Shown: piece by piece, positions 39,115-49,976 of the stretch
Position numbering within the stretch: the stretch's first letter is position 1
How the letters are laid out: each line of letters starts with the position of its first letter
NCBI GenBank assembly: GCA_021298975.1
Contig: JAJTGC010000006.1
Coordinates: forward strand, 1-64,000
Direction of reading: 5' to 3'
From: Oxalobacteraceae bacterium
Lineage (GTDB): Bacteria > Pseudomonadota > Gammaproteobacteria > Burkholderiales > Burkholderiaceae_D
DNA length: 64,000 nt
Notes under the pieces: generated by a model
The model's input: the letters and a program-made list of their open reading frames with translations, nothing else
Told to the model about the DNA's origin: nothing
The model's database searches: none
Translations under genes and position numbers: made by a program

Positions 39115-39783
39115 ATGACAACCGCCCTGATCATCGGTGCATCGCGCGGCATTGGACGCGAGTTTGTTCGTCAGCTGCTGGCGAATAAATACGAAGTGTT
39201 TGCGACAGCGCGTGATGATGAATCGCTCGCCCGTCTGCAGTCCGAGGGGGCACAGGCGATTCGCACTGATGTCACCCTGCCGGCGTCGCTTGCGGCGTTG
39301 GCTCGGCAGCTCAATGGCAAGCAGCTCGATCTGGTGGTGTATGTGGCAGGCGTGTTCGAATCCTTTGACGGCGCAACCGAGCTGCCCGCAATGTCTGCCT
39401 TTGATGCCACCATGCATGCGAATGTGCTTGGTGCGATGCAGTCCATCCCTTTGCTCGCACCTCTGTTGACACCGTCCAGCGGCCGCTTTGCGTTCATCAC
39501 CAGCGGTATGGGCAGTATTGCGGAGGCCGAGTCCAGCATGGGCTGGATTTATCGCGCATCGAAGGCGGCGCTGAATATGGCCGTGCACTCGGCCAGCCCT
39601 GATTATCCGAACATTGCGCTCGTCACGATGAATCCGGGTTGGGTGAAAACCGACATGGGTGGATCGGGTGCGCCGACATCGGTGACGGAGAGTGTGGCGG
39701 GCATGCTGCGAGTGATTGGTACACTCGGATTGTCGGACAGTGGCAGTTTTCAGAGTTACGACGGCAGGAAGATGGCGTGGTAG
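39115..39783 (+). CDS. Short-chain dehydrogenase/reductase
   Basis: TTALIIGASRGIGREFVRQLL...YRASKAALNMAVHS. Confidence 0.9.
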   Translation: MTTALIIGASRGIGREFVRQLLANKYEVFATARDDESLARLQSEGAQAIRTDVTLPASLAALARQLNGKQLDLVVYVAGVFESFDGATELPAMSAFDATMHANVLGAMQSIPLLAPLLTPSSGRFAFITSGMGSIAEAESSMGWIYRASKAALNMAVHSASPDYPNIALVTMNPGWVKTDMGGSGAPTSVTESVAGMLRVIGTLGLSDSGSFQSYDGRKMAW

Positions 39784-39873
39784 TGATTTTTTTGAGACAC
39801 GGGATTCGGTGAAGCACTCATGTCGGTTATTTGAGCTGAAAATTTTATCGAATCATTGAAAATTCGAACGTTG

Positions 39874-39954
39874 CTGGATCCTGGACTGCGCCGGGATAAC
39901 GATTTTCCGCCTGACGGATTGTCAAATGTCATCCCGGCGCAGGCCGGGATCCAG
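39874..39954. repeat. REP/BIME-like inverted repeat pair
   Basis: CTGGATCCTGGACTGCGCCGGGATAAC ... GTCATCCCGGCGCAGGCCGGGATCCAG; second copy at 58590-58674, partial at 15622-15643. Confidence 0.7.
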
Positions 39955-40062
39955 TGTCTTTCGTTGTACACAAGCAGCTTGAATTCTTAACTGACAGGCA
40001 ATGGGCTAGATCCGAGATTCACCTCTCCCGTATTGCGTCATTGCTTGAATCGATAAAAACCG

Positions 40063-41193
40063 ATGGTCCTGACCGAACAACATCAGATGATCCGCGATGC
40101 GCTGCGTGAATTTTCACAGCAGCAGCTCGCCCCGCATGCTGCGCGCTGGGATCGCGAGCGCGAATTTCCGCGTGAGGCGTTGGCCCAGCTGGCTTCGTTG
40201 GGCGCATTTGGTGTCGCGGTGCCCGAGTCATTCGGTGGTGCCGGACTGGATTATCTGGCGCTGGCGCTGGTGATCGAGGAAATCGCTGCCGGTGACGGCG
40301 GCACCTCCACGATCATCTCCGTCAACAACTGCCCGGTGTGCAGCATTGGGATGTCTTACGCCAGCGACGCGCAGAAAAAACAATGGCTGATGCCACTGGC
40401 CTCCGGAGCCATGCTGGGTGCATTCGCACTTACCGAGCCGCATGCCGGCAGTGACGCATCGGCATTACGCACGACGGCCACGCGGGATGGCGATAGTTAT
40501 GTGCTCAACGGTGTGAAGCAATTCATCACCAGCGGTAAAAATGCCGATGTCGCCATCGTGCTGGCGGTCACCGACAAGGCAGCCGGCAAGCGCGGCATCA
40601 GCGCCTTCTGGGTGCCCACGAATACGCCCGGCTATATCGTGGCGCGTGTCGAGGAAAAGCTTGGCCAGCACTCGTCGGATACCGCGCAGCTGATTTTCGA
40701 GAATTGCCGTGTGCCTGCCGATCAGAGGATTGGTGACGAGGGCATGGGTTACAAGATTGCCTTGTCCGGTCTGGAAGGCGGCCGTATCGGCATCGCCGCA
40801 CAAGCCGTGGGCATGGCACGCGCTGCTTTTGATGCCGCACTGGTGTACGCCAAAGACCGGCAGAGTTTCGACAAGCCCTTGTTTGAACATCAGGCAGTGC
40901 AGTTTCGTCTGGCCGATATGGCCACGCGTCTGGAAGCCGCGCGTCAGATGGTTTGGCATGCAGCGAGCATGAAAGACGCCGGCCTGCCCTGTTTGAAAGA
41001 AGCCGCGATGGCCAAGCTGTTCGCCAGCGAAGTCGCCGAGCAGATCTGCAGCGAGGCCATACAAATTCACGGCGGTTATGGTTATCTGGCAGACTTCCCG
41101 GTGGAGCGCATTTATCGCGATGTGCGCGTTTGCCAGATTTATGAGGGCACCAGTGACATACAAAAAATTCTGATTGGTCGTGCGTTAGCATAA
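40063..41193 (+). CDS. Acyl-CoA dehydrogenase
   Basis: GAFALTEPHAGSDASALRTTATRDGDSYVLNGVKQFITSG...QIHGGYGYLADFPVERIYRDVRVCQIYEGTSDIQ. Confidence 0.93.
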   Translation: MVLTEQHQMIRDALREFSQQQLAPHAARWDREREFPREALAQLASLGAFGVAVPESFGGAGLDYLALALVIEEIAAGDGGTSTIISVNNCPVCSIGMSYASDAQKKQWLMPLASGAMLGAFALTEPHAGSDASALRTTATRDGDSYVLNGVKQFITSGKNADVAIVLAVTDKAAGKRGISAFWVPTNTPGYIVARVEEKLGQHSSDTAQLIFENCRVPADQRIGDEGMGYKIALSGLEGGRIGIAAQAVGMARAAFDAALVYAKDRQSFDKPLFEHQAVQFRLADMATRLEAARQMVWHAASMKDAGLPCLKEAAMAKLFASEVAEQICSEAIQIHGGYGYLADFPVERIYRDVRVCQIYEGTSDIQKILIGRALA

Positions 41194-41198
41194 ATTCG

Positions 41199-41594
41199 AT
41201 GAGTAAAAACACCAAGCCATGCCCTTGTGGCGGGCCATCGCTGGACGAATGCTGTGGCCGTTTTTTAAGCAAGGAAAATCATCCCGAAACAGCGGAACAG
41301 CTGATGCGCTCGCGCTATACCGCCTATGTCATCGGCAATGAGGATTACCTCAAGGCCAGCTGGCATCCGTCTACCTGTCCGTCGGAGCCACTGACCGATG
41401 CGTCGATCAAATGGCTGGCACTCGAGCTGCGCTCTGCCGAGGAGCAGGGGAACGAAGCCACCGTGGAATTCGTCGCGCGTTGCCGCGTCAGCGGGCGTGG
41501 ACATCGGTTGCATGAAACCAGTCGTTTCGTGCGCGAGGCAGGGCAGTGGTTGTATCTCGATGGTACGTTTGAAAAAAATGACAAAGGCCAGTAA
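41199..41594 (+). CDS. YchJ-like UPF0225 SEC-C metal-binding protein
   Basis: [37 protein letters not shown]. Confidence 0.9.
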   Translation: MSKNTKPCPCGGPSLDECCGRFLSKENHPETAEQLMRSRYTAYVIGNEDYLKASWHPSTCPSEPLTDASIKWLALELRSAEEQGNEATVEFVARCRVSGRGHRLHETSRFVREAGQWLYLDGTFEKNDKGQ

Positions 41595-41596
41595 GC

Positions 41597-43204
41597 ATGC
41601 CCGTTCTTGAATCCCGAATCAATCCACGGTCCGCCGACTATCTGACCAATGCGCATGTCATGCAGGCACTGGTCGATGATTTGCGCGCTCATTGCGAAAA
41701 ACTGGCGCTTGGCGGTGGTGAGGATGCGCGTAAAAAACACACGGATCGCGGCAAGCTGTTGCCACGCGAACGGGTGAATCAATTACTCGATCCCGGCACA
41801 CCGTTTCTCGAGTTTTCTCAGCTTGCGGCATGCAATATGTACGACAATGCGGCGCCATCGGCGGGCATCATTACCGGCATCGGTCGCGTCAATGGGCAGG
41901 AATGCGTGATTGTGTGCAATGACGCCACGGTCAAAGGCGGCACCTACTACCCGATGACGGTCAAAAAACATTTGCGTGCCCAGGAAATCGCGCAGCAGAA
42001 CCACTTGCCCTGCATTTATCTGGTGGATTCGGGCGGCGCGAATTTGCCGAATCAGGATGAGGTATTCGCCGACCGCGAACACTTTGGCCGGATTTTTTAC
42101 AATCAGGCGCAGATGTCGGCGCAAGGCATACCGCAAATTGCGGTGGTGATGGGCTCATGCACCGCCGGTGGCGCTTATGTACCCGCCATGAGTGATGAAT
42201 CCATCATCGTCAAAAATCAGGGCACGATTTTTCTCGGCGGTCCGCCGCTGGTCAAAGCCGCCACAGGCGAAGTAGTCACTGCCGAAGATCTGGGCGGTGG
42301 TGATGTGCATACCCGGCTCTCGGGTGTGGTGGATCATCTGGCGCAGGACGACCATCATGCGCTCTCGATTGCTCGCAATATTGTCGGCCATCTGAACCGC
42401 AGCAAAGCGAGCACGCTGCAGCGGCGCGAGAGTGTCGAGCCGAAATACGATGCCCATGAAATTTACGGATTGATTCCCGCCGATACCCGCAAACCCTACG
42501 AGGTACGCGAAGTGATCGCCCGCATCGTGGACGGCAGCGACTTCGATGAATTCAAGGCACGGTTTGGCAGTACGCTGGTGTGCGGCTTTGCGCATCTCCA
42601 CGGTATGCCGGTGGGTGTGATCGCCAATAATGGCATTCTGTTTTCCGAATCTGCCGTCAAGGGCGCGCATTTCATTGAACTTTGCTGCCAGCGCAGGATA
42701 CCACTGGTCTTTCTGCAAAATATCACCGGCTTCATGGTGGGACGCAAATATGAAAATGAAGGTATCGCACGTCATGGCGCCAAGATGGTGACGGCGGTCG
42801 CCACTGCCGCGGTACCCAAATTCACCGTGATTATCGGCGGCAGTTTTGGTGCGGGCAACTACGGCATGTGCGGTCGCGCTTTTTCGCCGCGCATGTTGTG
42901 GATGTGGCCCAATGCGCGTATTTCGGTCATGGGTGGCGAACAGGCCGCCAGTGTGTTGGCGACGGTGCGGCGTGACGGCATCGAAGCCCGCGGTGGCAGT
43001 TGGTCGCCGGAAGAGGAAACGGCCTTCAAGACGCCGATCCGCGAGCAGTATGAAGTACAGGGTCATCCGTACTATGCCAGCGCGCGGCTTTGGGATGATG
43101 GCGTGATTGATCCGGCCGATACCCGTACGGTACTCGGACTGGGATTGTCGGCAGCACTCAATGCGCCTATCCCTGAAACGAAATTCGGTTTGTTCAGAAT
43201 GTGA
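41597..43204 (+). CDS. liuB: Methylcrotonyl-CoA carboxylase, carboxyltransferase (beta) subunit
   Basis: 535 aa carboxyltransferase: [81 protein letters not shown]. Confidence 0.95.
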   Translation: MPVLESRINPRSADYLTNAHVMQALVDDLRAHCEKLALGGGEDARKKHTDRGKLLPRERVNQLLDPGTPFLEFSQLAACNMYDNAAPSAGIITGIGRVNGQECVIVCNDATVKGGTYYPMTVKKHLRAQEIAQQNHLPCIYLVDSGGANLPNQDEVFADREHFGRIFYNQAQMSAQGIPQIAVVMGSCTAGGAYVPAMSDESIIVKNQGTIFLGGPPLVKAATGEVVTAEDLGGGDVHTRLSGVVDHLAQDDHHALSIARNIVGHLNRSKASTLQRRESVEPKYDAHEIYGLIPADTRKPYEVREVIARIVDGSDFDEFKARFGSTLVCGFAHLHGMPVGVIANNGILFSESAVKGAHFIELCCQRRIPLVFLQNITGFMVGRKYENEGIARHGAKMVTAVATAAVPKFTVIIGGSFGAGNYGMCGRAFSPRMLWMWPNARISVMGGEQAASVLATVRRDGIEARGGSWSPEEETAFKTPIREQYEVQGHPYYASARLWDDGVIDPADTRTVLGLGLSAALNAPIPETKFGLFRM

Positions 43205-44526
43205 TGCACAGTGCCGACGATTGGGTAACGCGCAGTCTGGCCAGTGTCTGGCATCCCTGCACGCAAATGCAGCATCACGAAACCATGCCGCTGGTGGCCA
43301 TCAGTCACGGTCGCGGTGCATGGTTGTATGACCATCAGGGTCAGCGCTATCTGGATGCCATCAGTTCCTGGTGGGTGAATTTATTCGGCCACGCGAATCC
43401 GCGTATCAATGACGCGCTGAAAGACCAGCTTGACCGGCTTGAGCATGCGATGCTCGCCGGCTTTACGCACGAGCCGGTGGTGCAGTTGTCCGAGCGTCTT
43501 GCCGCAAAAACCAATCACGTTCTGGGTCACTGCTTTTATGCGTCCGATGGCGCGTCTGCGGTGGAGATTGCGCTGAAAATGAGTTTTCATTATTGGCGCA
43601 ATAGCGGCCATGCCGAGAAACAGGAATTTGTTTGTCTGCAAGGCAGTTATCACGGTGAGACGGTGGGTGCGCTGGGGGTCACCGATGTACCGGTGTTCAC
43701 CGATGCCTATGGCGGCATGATTCGTCGTGCGCATGTGGTGATGAGTCCGGACGCGCGTCAGGCAAAGTCAGGTGAGACTGATGCGGATGTGGCCATGCGT
43801 GCGATACAAGCGATGCGCACCTTGCTCGAGCGCCGCTCGGGCAAGATCGCCGCCGTCATTGTTGAGCCGCTAGTGCAGTGTGCGGTAGGTATGGCGATGC
43901 ATGATCCCGACTACCTGCGCCATCTGCGTGCACTGTGTGATGAATTCGGTGTACATCTGATTGCCGATGAGATCGCCGTGGGTTGTGGTCGTACCGGAAC
44001 TTTCTTTGCGTGCGAGCAGGCGGCGATCTGGCCTGATTTTTTATGTCTGTCCAAGGGAATCAGCGGCGGCTATCTCCCGCTGTCGCTGGTGATGACGACT
44101 GATGCGGTTTATCAGGCTTTTTATCATGCCGAGACGGCGCGTGGTTTCCTGCATTCGCATTCGTATACCGGTAATCCGCTCGCGTGCCGTGCAGCACTGA
44201 CGACCTTGCAGATTTTTGATGAGGATGACGTGATACGGCAGAATCAGCAGCGTGCGCAACAACTGGCGCGGGCCTTGCAGCCGATCGCAGCGCATCCGCA
44301 GGTAAGCCATGTGCGTCAGTGCGGCATGATTGCGGCCTTTGATGTATCACCCACGGTCAGAGAAGGTTTTGCTCGGCGATTTTTTACGAATGCATTGCAA
44401 AAAGAATTATTGCTTCGCCCGATAGGCACGACGGTGTACTGGATGCCGCCTTTTGTGCTGTCGGATGAAGAGCTGGCTTTATTGGGCGAGAGAACGCTGG
44501 ACGTTTTGCAAATGACGACACAATAA
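43204..44526 (+). CDS. bioA: Adenosylmethionine-8-amino-7-oxononanoate aminotransferase
   Basis: DDWVTRSLASVWHPCTQMQHHETMPLVAISHGRGAWLYDHQGQRYLDAISSWWVNLFGHANPRI...LSKGISGGYLPLS; BioA signature. Confidence 0.93.
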   Translation: MHSADDWVTRSLASVWHPCTQMQHHETMPLVAISHGRGAWLYDHQGQRYLDAISSWWVNLFGHANPRINDALKDQLDRLEHAMLAGFTHEPVVQLSERLAAKTNHVLGHCFYASDGASAVEIALKMSFHYWRNSGHAEKQEFVCLQGSYHGETVGALGVTDVPVFTDAYGGMIRRAHVVMSPDARQAKSGETDADVAMRAIQAMRTLLERRSGKIAAVIVEPLVQCAVGMAMHDPDYLRHLRALCDEFGVHLIADEIAVGCGRTGTFFACEQAAIWPDFLCLSKGISGGYLPLSLVMTTDAVYQAFYHAETARGFLHSHSYTGNPLACRAALTTLQIFDEDDVIRQNQQRAQQLARALQPIAAHPQVSHVRQCGMIAAFDVSPTVREGFARRFFTNALQKELLLRPIGTTVYWMPPFVLSDEELALLGERTLDVLQMTTQ

Positions 44527-44549
44527 AAACAAGTACCGGAGCGGTCACC

Positions 44550-46535
44550 ATGTTCAAAAAAATTCTCATCGCCAATCGCGGAGAAATTGCCTGCCGCGTC
44601 GCGGCGACTGCGCGCCGTATGGGCATACAGTCGGTGGCGGTGTATTCCGATGCGGATACGCATGCGCGTCATGTGGCCTTTTGCGACGAAGCGATCGCCA
44701 TTGGCCCGGCGGCTGCGAGTGAAAGTTATCTTAATATTGATCGTGTGATTGCTGCAGCCAGGCTGTCCGGTGCAGAAGCGATCCACCCCGGTTATGGTTT
44801 TCTTTCGGAGAACGACGCATTTGCCGCAGCGTGCGAAGAAGCCGGGTTGGTGTTCATCGGCCCACCGGCGTCCGCGATCCGTGCGATGGGTTCCAAGTCG
44901 GCGGCCAAGTCACTGATGGAAAAAGCGCAGGTGCCGCTGGTACCGGGTTACCACGGTGACAATCAGGATCCAGTTTTTCTGCAGGCGCAGGCCGATCAGA
45001 TTGCTTATCCAGTGCTGCTCAAGGCCAGCGCCGGCGGTGGTGGTAAAGGCATGCGCGTGGTGACGCGCGCGCAAGATTTTGCGGATGCGCTTTCTTCCTG
45101 CCAGCGAGAAGCAAAAAACAGTTTTGGCGATGAGCGCGTGCTGGTTGAAAAATATCTGACGCGTCCGCGCCATATCGAAATACAGATTTTTGCAGACCAG
45201 CACGGTAACTGCGTGAGCTTGTTCGAGCGCGACTGCTCAGTGCAGCGCCGTCATCAGAAAGTACTGGAAGAAGCGCCAGCACCCGGCATGAGCGAAGACC
45301 GTCGGCAGGCGATGAGTGCTGCAGCTATTGCTGCTGCCAAAGCCGTATCGTACGTGGGTGCAGGTACGGTGGAGTTCATCGCGAATCAGGATGGCAGTTT
45401 CTATTTCATGGAGATGAACACGCGTCTGCAAGTCGAACATCCGGTGACAGAGATGATCACGGGGACCGATCTGGTGGAATGGCAGTTGCGCGTCGCCGCT
45501 GGCGAGCCTCTGCCGAAACTGCAGCATGAGCTCACCATCAACGGTCATGCGATTGAGGCGCGCATCTATGCAGAAAATCCTGAAAAGGGATTTTTGCCAT
45601 CGACCGGCAAACTCGACTATGTGCATATGCCTGAGGCTGTGCAATTTACGCTGGGTGCGCTGCGTATTGATGCCGGTGTCACGCAAGGCGATGTGATTTC
45701 GCCTTTTTATGATCCCATGATTGCCAAGCTGATCGTGCATGGAAAAGACCGGGCGGAGGCGCTGACACGCATGGCGCAGGCGCTGGCCGCGTTTCAGGTG
45801 GTTGGGCCCGCGACGAATGTCGCTTTCCTCGGTCGTCTGATTGCCAGTGAACCGTTCGCCGGTGCCGATCTTGATACGGGTCTGATCGAGCGTCATCATG
45901 ACAGCCTGTTTCCCGAACCGCACACCTTGCCCCTGGCGGTCTTGGCGCTGGTGGCGGCCAGCCTCGTGGCTCCACACACATCCGCCCCAAGTGAACCTTG
46001 GGCGCAGCGGTCGGGATGGCGCATGAATGGCACCTATCAGCGCAGTCTGGCCTTGGCATCCGAGGCAGGCGCGCAGCCGATACAGCTGTCCTATCGGCGT
46101 GATGCGGTGTGGCTCACTGCGGGTGAGGCGACGGTCGCGCTGCAAGATATCAGCATCACTCAGGCTGCTGTCCATGTGCGCATGGATGGTCTGCAGTTGC
46201 AAGGCCATGTCGTCAGGCAGCAGGATATCTTTCATGTATTTCATGCAGGTCATCACTGGCAGATTCTGTGGCGCGATCCAATTGCGCATGCCGGGGAGGG
46301 GGAAGTCGATGCAGGTCGCCTGACCGCACCCATGCCAGGCAAAATCATCGCATTGCTGGTGAGCGCCGGGGAGCGCGTTGCCCGAGGTGCGCCGCTGCTC
46401 ATCATGGAGGCGATGAAGATGGAACATACGATCAATGCGCCCGGCGACGGTACCGTGAGCGAGTTGTTGTATGCGGTAGGCGATCAGGTGAATGAAGGCG
46501 CACAGCTGCTCACTTTGTCCGTCGGGGAGGCGTGA
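44550..46535 (+). CDS. liuD: Methylcrotonyl-CoA carboxylase biotin-containing (alpha) subunit
   Basis: Biotin carboxylase MFKKILIANRGEIACRVAATARRMG; C-terminal biotinyl AMKM motif (LLIMEAMKMEHTINAP). Confidence 0.95.
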   Translation: MFKKILIANRGEIACRVAATARRMGIQSVAVYSDADTHARHVAFCDEAIAIGPAAASESYLNIDRVIAAARLSGAEAIHPGYGFLSENDAFAAACEEAGLVFIGPPASAIRAMGSKSAAKSLMEKAQVPLVPGYHGDNQDPVFLQAQADQIAYPVLLKASAGGGGKGMRVVTRAQDFADALSSCQREAKNSFGDERVLVEKYLTRPRHIEIQIFADQHGNCVSLFERDCSVQRRHQKVLEEAPAPGMSEDRRQAMSAAAIAAAKAVSYVGAGTVEFIANQDGSFYFMEMNTRLQVEHPVTEMITGTDLVEWQLRVAAGEPLPKLQHELTINGHAIEARIYAENPEKGFLPSTGKLDYVHMPEAVQFTLGALRIDAGVTQGDVISPFYDPMIAKLIVHGKDRAEALTRMAQALAAFQVVGPATNVAFLGRLIASEPFAGADLDTGLIERHHDSLFPEPHTLPLAVLALVAASLVAPHTSAPSEPWAQRSGWRMNGTYQRSLALASEAGAQPIQLSYRRDAVWLTAGEATVALQDISITQAAVHVRMDGLQLQGHVVRQQDIFHVFHAGHHWQILWRDPIAHAGEGEVDAGRLTAPMPGKIIALLVSAGERVARGAPLLIMEAMKMEHTINAPGDGTVSELLYAVGDQVNEGAQLLTLSVGEA

Positions 46536-47470
46536 TGCGTACCTTGCCTCAGAGCGTCAAGCTGGTGGAAGTGGGGCCACGGGATGGATTGCAAAACGAG
46601 AAGGACATTATTCCGGCAGCGGTCAAGGTCGAGCTGGTCAATCGATTGACGGCAGCGGGATTCGTGAATATCGAAGCGGCCTCGTTCGTCTCCCCCAAAT
46701 GGGTGCCGCAAATGGCGACCTCCGGCGAGGTAATGGAAAAGATCGTGCGCAAGCCCGGTACGATTTATTCTGCGCTGGTACCGAACATGAAAGGCTTTGA
46801 AGCGGCATTGGCCGCGCGCGCGGATGAAATCGTGATTTTTGGTGCGGCCTCGGAAGCGTTCTCGCAAAAAAATATCAATTGCTCGATTGCCGAATCGATA
46901 GAGCGCTTTCGTGAAGTCGCGCTAGCGACTAAAAGTCAGGGATTGCGTTTGCGCGGTAGTATCAGTTGCGCGCTCGGCTGCCCCTATCAGGGTGAAGTCG
47001 CGCCTGATGCGGTGGCGGATGTCGCCATGCGCCTGCGTGATCTGGGCTGCGATGAAATTGATGTGGCCGATACGATTGGCGTGGGTACCGCAATTCGGGT
47101 ACAACAGGTCTTCGAGCGCGTGGCGAAAGCGTTCCCCATACATCAGTTGGCCGGGCATTTCCATGACACCTATGGACAGGCACTGGCCAATATCTATGCA
47201 GCACTCGAGGTTGGTGTGAGCATCTTTCATGCGTCCGTGGCGGGTCTGGGTGGCTGTCCTTATGCCAAAGGTGCCACCGGCAATGTTTCAACGGAAGATG
47301 TGCTTTACCTGTTGCAGGGTCTGAATATAAAAACTGATATTGATCTGGATGCCGTCGTGGATGCGGGGCAGTTCATTTCAGATTATCTCGGACGCAAGGC
47401 AGTCAGCCGTGCGGGTAACGCGATTGCGGCGCGGCGCGCCAATGACCTTTCCACGGAGCGAACACCATGA
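46535..47470 (+). CDS. liuE: Hydroxymethylglutaryl-CoA lyase
   Basis: VKLVEVGPRDGLQNEKDIIPAAVKVELVNRLTAAGFVNIEAASFVSPKWVPQMA...GLGGCPYAKGATGNVSTEDVLYLL. Confidence 0.95.
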   Translation: MRTLPQSVKLVEVGPRDGLQNEKDIIPAAVKVELVNRLTAAGFVNIEAASFVSPKWVPQMATSGEVMEKIVRKPGTIYSALVPNMKGFEAALAARADEIVIFGAASEAFSQKNINCSIAESIERFREVALATKSQGLRLRGSISCALGCPYQGEVAPDAVADVAMRLRDLGCDEIDVADTIGVGTAIRVQQVFERVAKAFPIHQLAGHFHDTYGQALANIYAALEVGVSIFHASVAGLGGCPYAKGATGNVSTEDVLYLLQGLNIKTDIDLDAVVDAGQFISDYLGRKAVSRAGNAIAARRANDLSTERTP

Positions 47471-47898
47471 GTCCAAAACTGCAGCCCGGCATACAGTTCG
47501 AATGGCAAACCATGGTGCCCGATCATTCAGTCGTACCGCAGTTGTTCGGTTCGCACACACCTTTTGCGCAGGACATGCCCGCCGTGATGGCCACGGGCTA
47601 CATGGTGGGATTGATGGAGTTGGCGTGCACGCAGGGCATCATGGATTATGTGGACTGGCCCAACGAGCAGAGTCTGGGCACGCATGTCAGCTTTTCCCAT
47701 CTCGCTGCCACGCCGCCCGGCATGACGCTCACCATACGCGGTGAGGTGATTGCCGTCGAAGGCCGGCGTGTGCGCTTTCGTGTTGAAGCTTGGGATGGTT
47801 TGGACAAGATCAGTGAGGGTGAGCATGAACGCGCCATCATCACCCCCGAAAAATTTCATGAGCGCTTGAATGACAAAAAACGTCGGGCGGGTTTATGA
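47467..47898 (+). CDS. FlK-like hot-dog-fold acyl-CoA thioesterase family protein
   Basis: 143 aa: MPAVMATGYMVGLMELACTQGIMDYVDWPNEQSLGTHVSFSHLAATPPGMTLTIRGEVIAVEGRRVRFRVEAWDG. Confidence 0.82.
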   Translation: MSPKLQPGIQFEWQTMVPDHSVVPQLFGSHTPFAQDMPAVMATGYMVGLMELACTQGIMDYVDWPNEQSLGTHVSFSHLAATPPGMTLTIRGEVIAVEGRRVRFRVEAWDGLDKISEGEHERAIITPEKFHERLNDKKRRAGL

Positions 47899-47937
47899 GC
47901 CGTACGTCCACTTTGCATGTAAGAAAATTCTGATTTC

Positions 47938-48141
47938 ATGAACCTGAAAAATTTCGATCTTGACGGCCATACCGGTCCGCTGCCGTCACCTTGCATCAGT
48001 ATTTGCCAGATGGAAGAGACAACCGGTTGGTGTAAAGGCTGTCAGCGCACGATTGATGAAATCATTGACTGGAGTGTCGCGCCAGAAGCAAAAAAACGAC
48101 AGATCTGGCTGGCCATAAACGAGCGTCGCACGGCAAAATAA
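47938..48141 (+). CDS. DUF1289 family Cys-rich protein
   Basis: 67 aa: LPSPCISICQMEETTGWCKGCQRTIDEIIDWS. Confidence 0.88.
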   Translation: MNLKNFDLDGHTGPLPSPCISICQMEETTGWCKGCQRTIDEIIDWSVAPEAKKRQIWLAINERRTAK

Positions 48142-48223
48142 TCGCTGTCATCAAAACATGCGCTGCGGGTTTTGATGTCAATACATTGTGCCGTTTCTTC
48201 GTTGGCTTCCTCAAGGACACCTC

Positions 48224-48673
48224 ATGCAGCCGAGTTTTTACAAGCCATCCGCCGTGGTAACCGGTCCGGCTTACAGCCCCTGGTTCAAAATGCTGGCGAC
48301 GCTATTTACTTTTGGATTGATCGGCTACGGTATCAGTTTTGCAATGCGGTTTTCCCTCGAAGCTTATGGCTGGGGCGTGATCTTGCTGATGCTGGCCGCG
48401 CTGGCGTTATTGCTGGTATCGTTTTACGGATTCTTGCACTCCACCATTACGATTGACGACAAAGGCATCAAGCAAACCTGGGTGATTAATCGTCAGGTGC
48501 TCTGGCCGGATATACGGGGCGCGAAAATGATCGGCATACCGCGCGCTGGTTGGCTGTCACCGCCCCGATTGGTGGTGCGCACCGGGACGGCTTTTTACAC
48601 TTTTAACGGTGGTACGGAAGCCTTGCTGACGGAGTTTGCCAAAATATCCTTGGCTTATGAGATGAAAAAATGA
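48224..48673 (+). CDS. Membrane protein with PH-like domain, unknown function
   Basis: Two TM segments then STITIDDKGIKQTWVINRQVLWPDIRGAKMIGIPRAGWLSPPRLVVRTGTAFYTFNGG. Confidence 0.65.
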   Translation: MQPSFYKPSAVVTGPAYSPWFKMLATLFTFGLIGYGISFAMRFSLEAYGWGVILLMLAALALLLVSFYGFLHSTITIDDKGIKQTWVINRQVLWPDIRGAKMIGIPRAGWLSPPRLVVRTGTAFYTFNGGTEALLTEFAKISLAYEMKK

Positions 48674-49593
48674 TGCTTCCCGGCGCAATGCAGGTATTGG
48701 AGCGCGGCTGGCTCTCGTCCAATAATATTGTCTTCACGGGCAAGGATAGAACCGCCATCGTTGACACGGGCTATTGCACTCATGAGAGCCAGACCCTGCT
48801 GCTGCTGCGCAATGTACTGAAAGGGCGCACGCTGGATGCCATCTACAACACGCATCTGCATTCCGACCATTGCGGCGGCAATTCCATTTTGCAGACCCAT
48901 TTTCCAGCGGCACGTACCTTCGTTCCGGCAGCCGAATTCAAGCGCGTACAAAACTGGGCGCTATCGCAGCTGACCTTTGAATCCACCGGCCAGCGCTGCG
49001 AGCGTTTCCGGGCAGATGCCAGCGTACATGCAGGTGACAAGATACGGCTTGGCGATCTTGAGTGGTCGGCGCTCTGTGCACCCGGTCATCATCCTTATTC
49101 GTATCTTTTGTTTTGCGAGATGCACGGCATACTGATTTCAGCCGATGCCTTGTGGGAGAAAGGTTTTGGTGTTGTTTTTCCTGCTCTGGATGGTATCTCG
49201 GGTTTCAGAGAAACGCGCGCCACCCTGCAGATGATTGAGGAACTTGATGTGAGACTCGTCATCCCCGGCCATGGCAAGCCATTCACGGAGGTGAAACAGG
49301 CGATCGAAGTTGCGCATTCACGCATCGACTATCTCGAAGCCGACCCACTGCGTAACGCGCAGAATGGCATCAAGGTCTTGCTGAAATTCTTGCTCATGGA
49401 GCGGCAGCGCATCAAGCTCTCGGAAGTACCCAAGCTGCTCAATTCAATACCTCTGGTGAAATCCGCCAATCAGCGGCATATGAATTTCGGAAAAATTCAT
49501 CTCGCACACTGGGCGATCACCCAACTGCGCCGTGCGGGCGCGCTGGATGTGCAGGATAACTATCTGGTGGATGTTGAAGCAAAGGCGGGTTGA
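48670..49593 (+). CDS. MBL-fold metallo-hydrolase
   Basis: IYNTHLHSDHCGGNSILQTHFP, LCAPGHHPYSYLLFCEMHGILISADALWEKG. Confidence 0.9.
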   Translation: MMLPGAMQVLERGWLSSNNIVFTGKDRTAIVDTGYCTHESQTLLLLRNVLKGRTLDAIYNTHLHSDHCGGNSILQTHFPAARTFVPAAEFKRVQNWALSQLTFESTGQRCERFRADASVHAGDKIRLGDLEWSALCAPGHHPYSYLLFCEMHGILISADALWEKGFGVVFPALDGISGFRETRATLQMIEELDVRLVIPGHGKPFTEVKQAIEVAHSRIDYLEADPLRNAQNGIKVLLKFLLMERQRIKLSEVPKLLNSIPLVKSANQRHMNFGKIHLAHWAITQLRRAGALDVQDNYLVDVEAKAG

Positions 49594-49673
49594 GTGCTTG
49601 TGGTGTTGCGTGACTGCTTGATTTTCCGTCGAAGGGCGCCCAACGCGCTTCAATCGAAATGACGCATGAAAAT

Positions 49674-49976
49674 TCAGGCGCCTTCGACAATAAACAAGCG
49701 GCCTGTCGATGCGGCCTGTCGCAGGGCTTTCGCTTCCCTGTAAGCGGCTGAGTCGTACCACTCGCGTGCCCGGGAGAGCGAAGGAAACTCCAGAATAACG
49801 GTGCGCATCTGGTCGTGGTGCGCCGCATCCTGACCTTCGCACTGCACGCGCGTGCCTCCCCGCACCAGAAACTGGCCATCAAAAGCCAACACGGTTGGCA
49901 GCACCTGCTTGCGGTATTCCTCATACGCCAGCGGATCAGTGACGGTGATTTCAGCGACAACATAGGCTTTGGCCAT
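49674..49976 (-). CDS. DUF1330 family protein
   Basis: MAKAYVVAEITVTDPLAYEEYRKQVLPTVLAFDGQFLVRGG...VILEFPSLSRAREWYDSAAYREAKALRQAAS. Confidence 0.9.
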   Translation of the reverse strand: MAKAYVVAEITVTDPLAYEEYRKQVLPTVLAFDGQFLVRGGTRVQCEGQDAAHHDQMRTVILEFPSLSRAREWYDSAAYREAKALRQAASTGRLFIVEGA

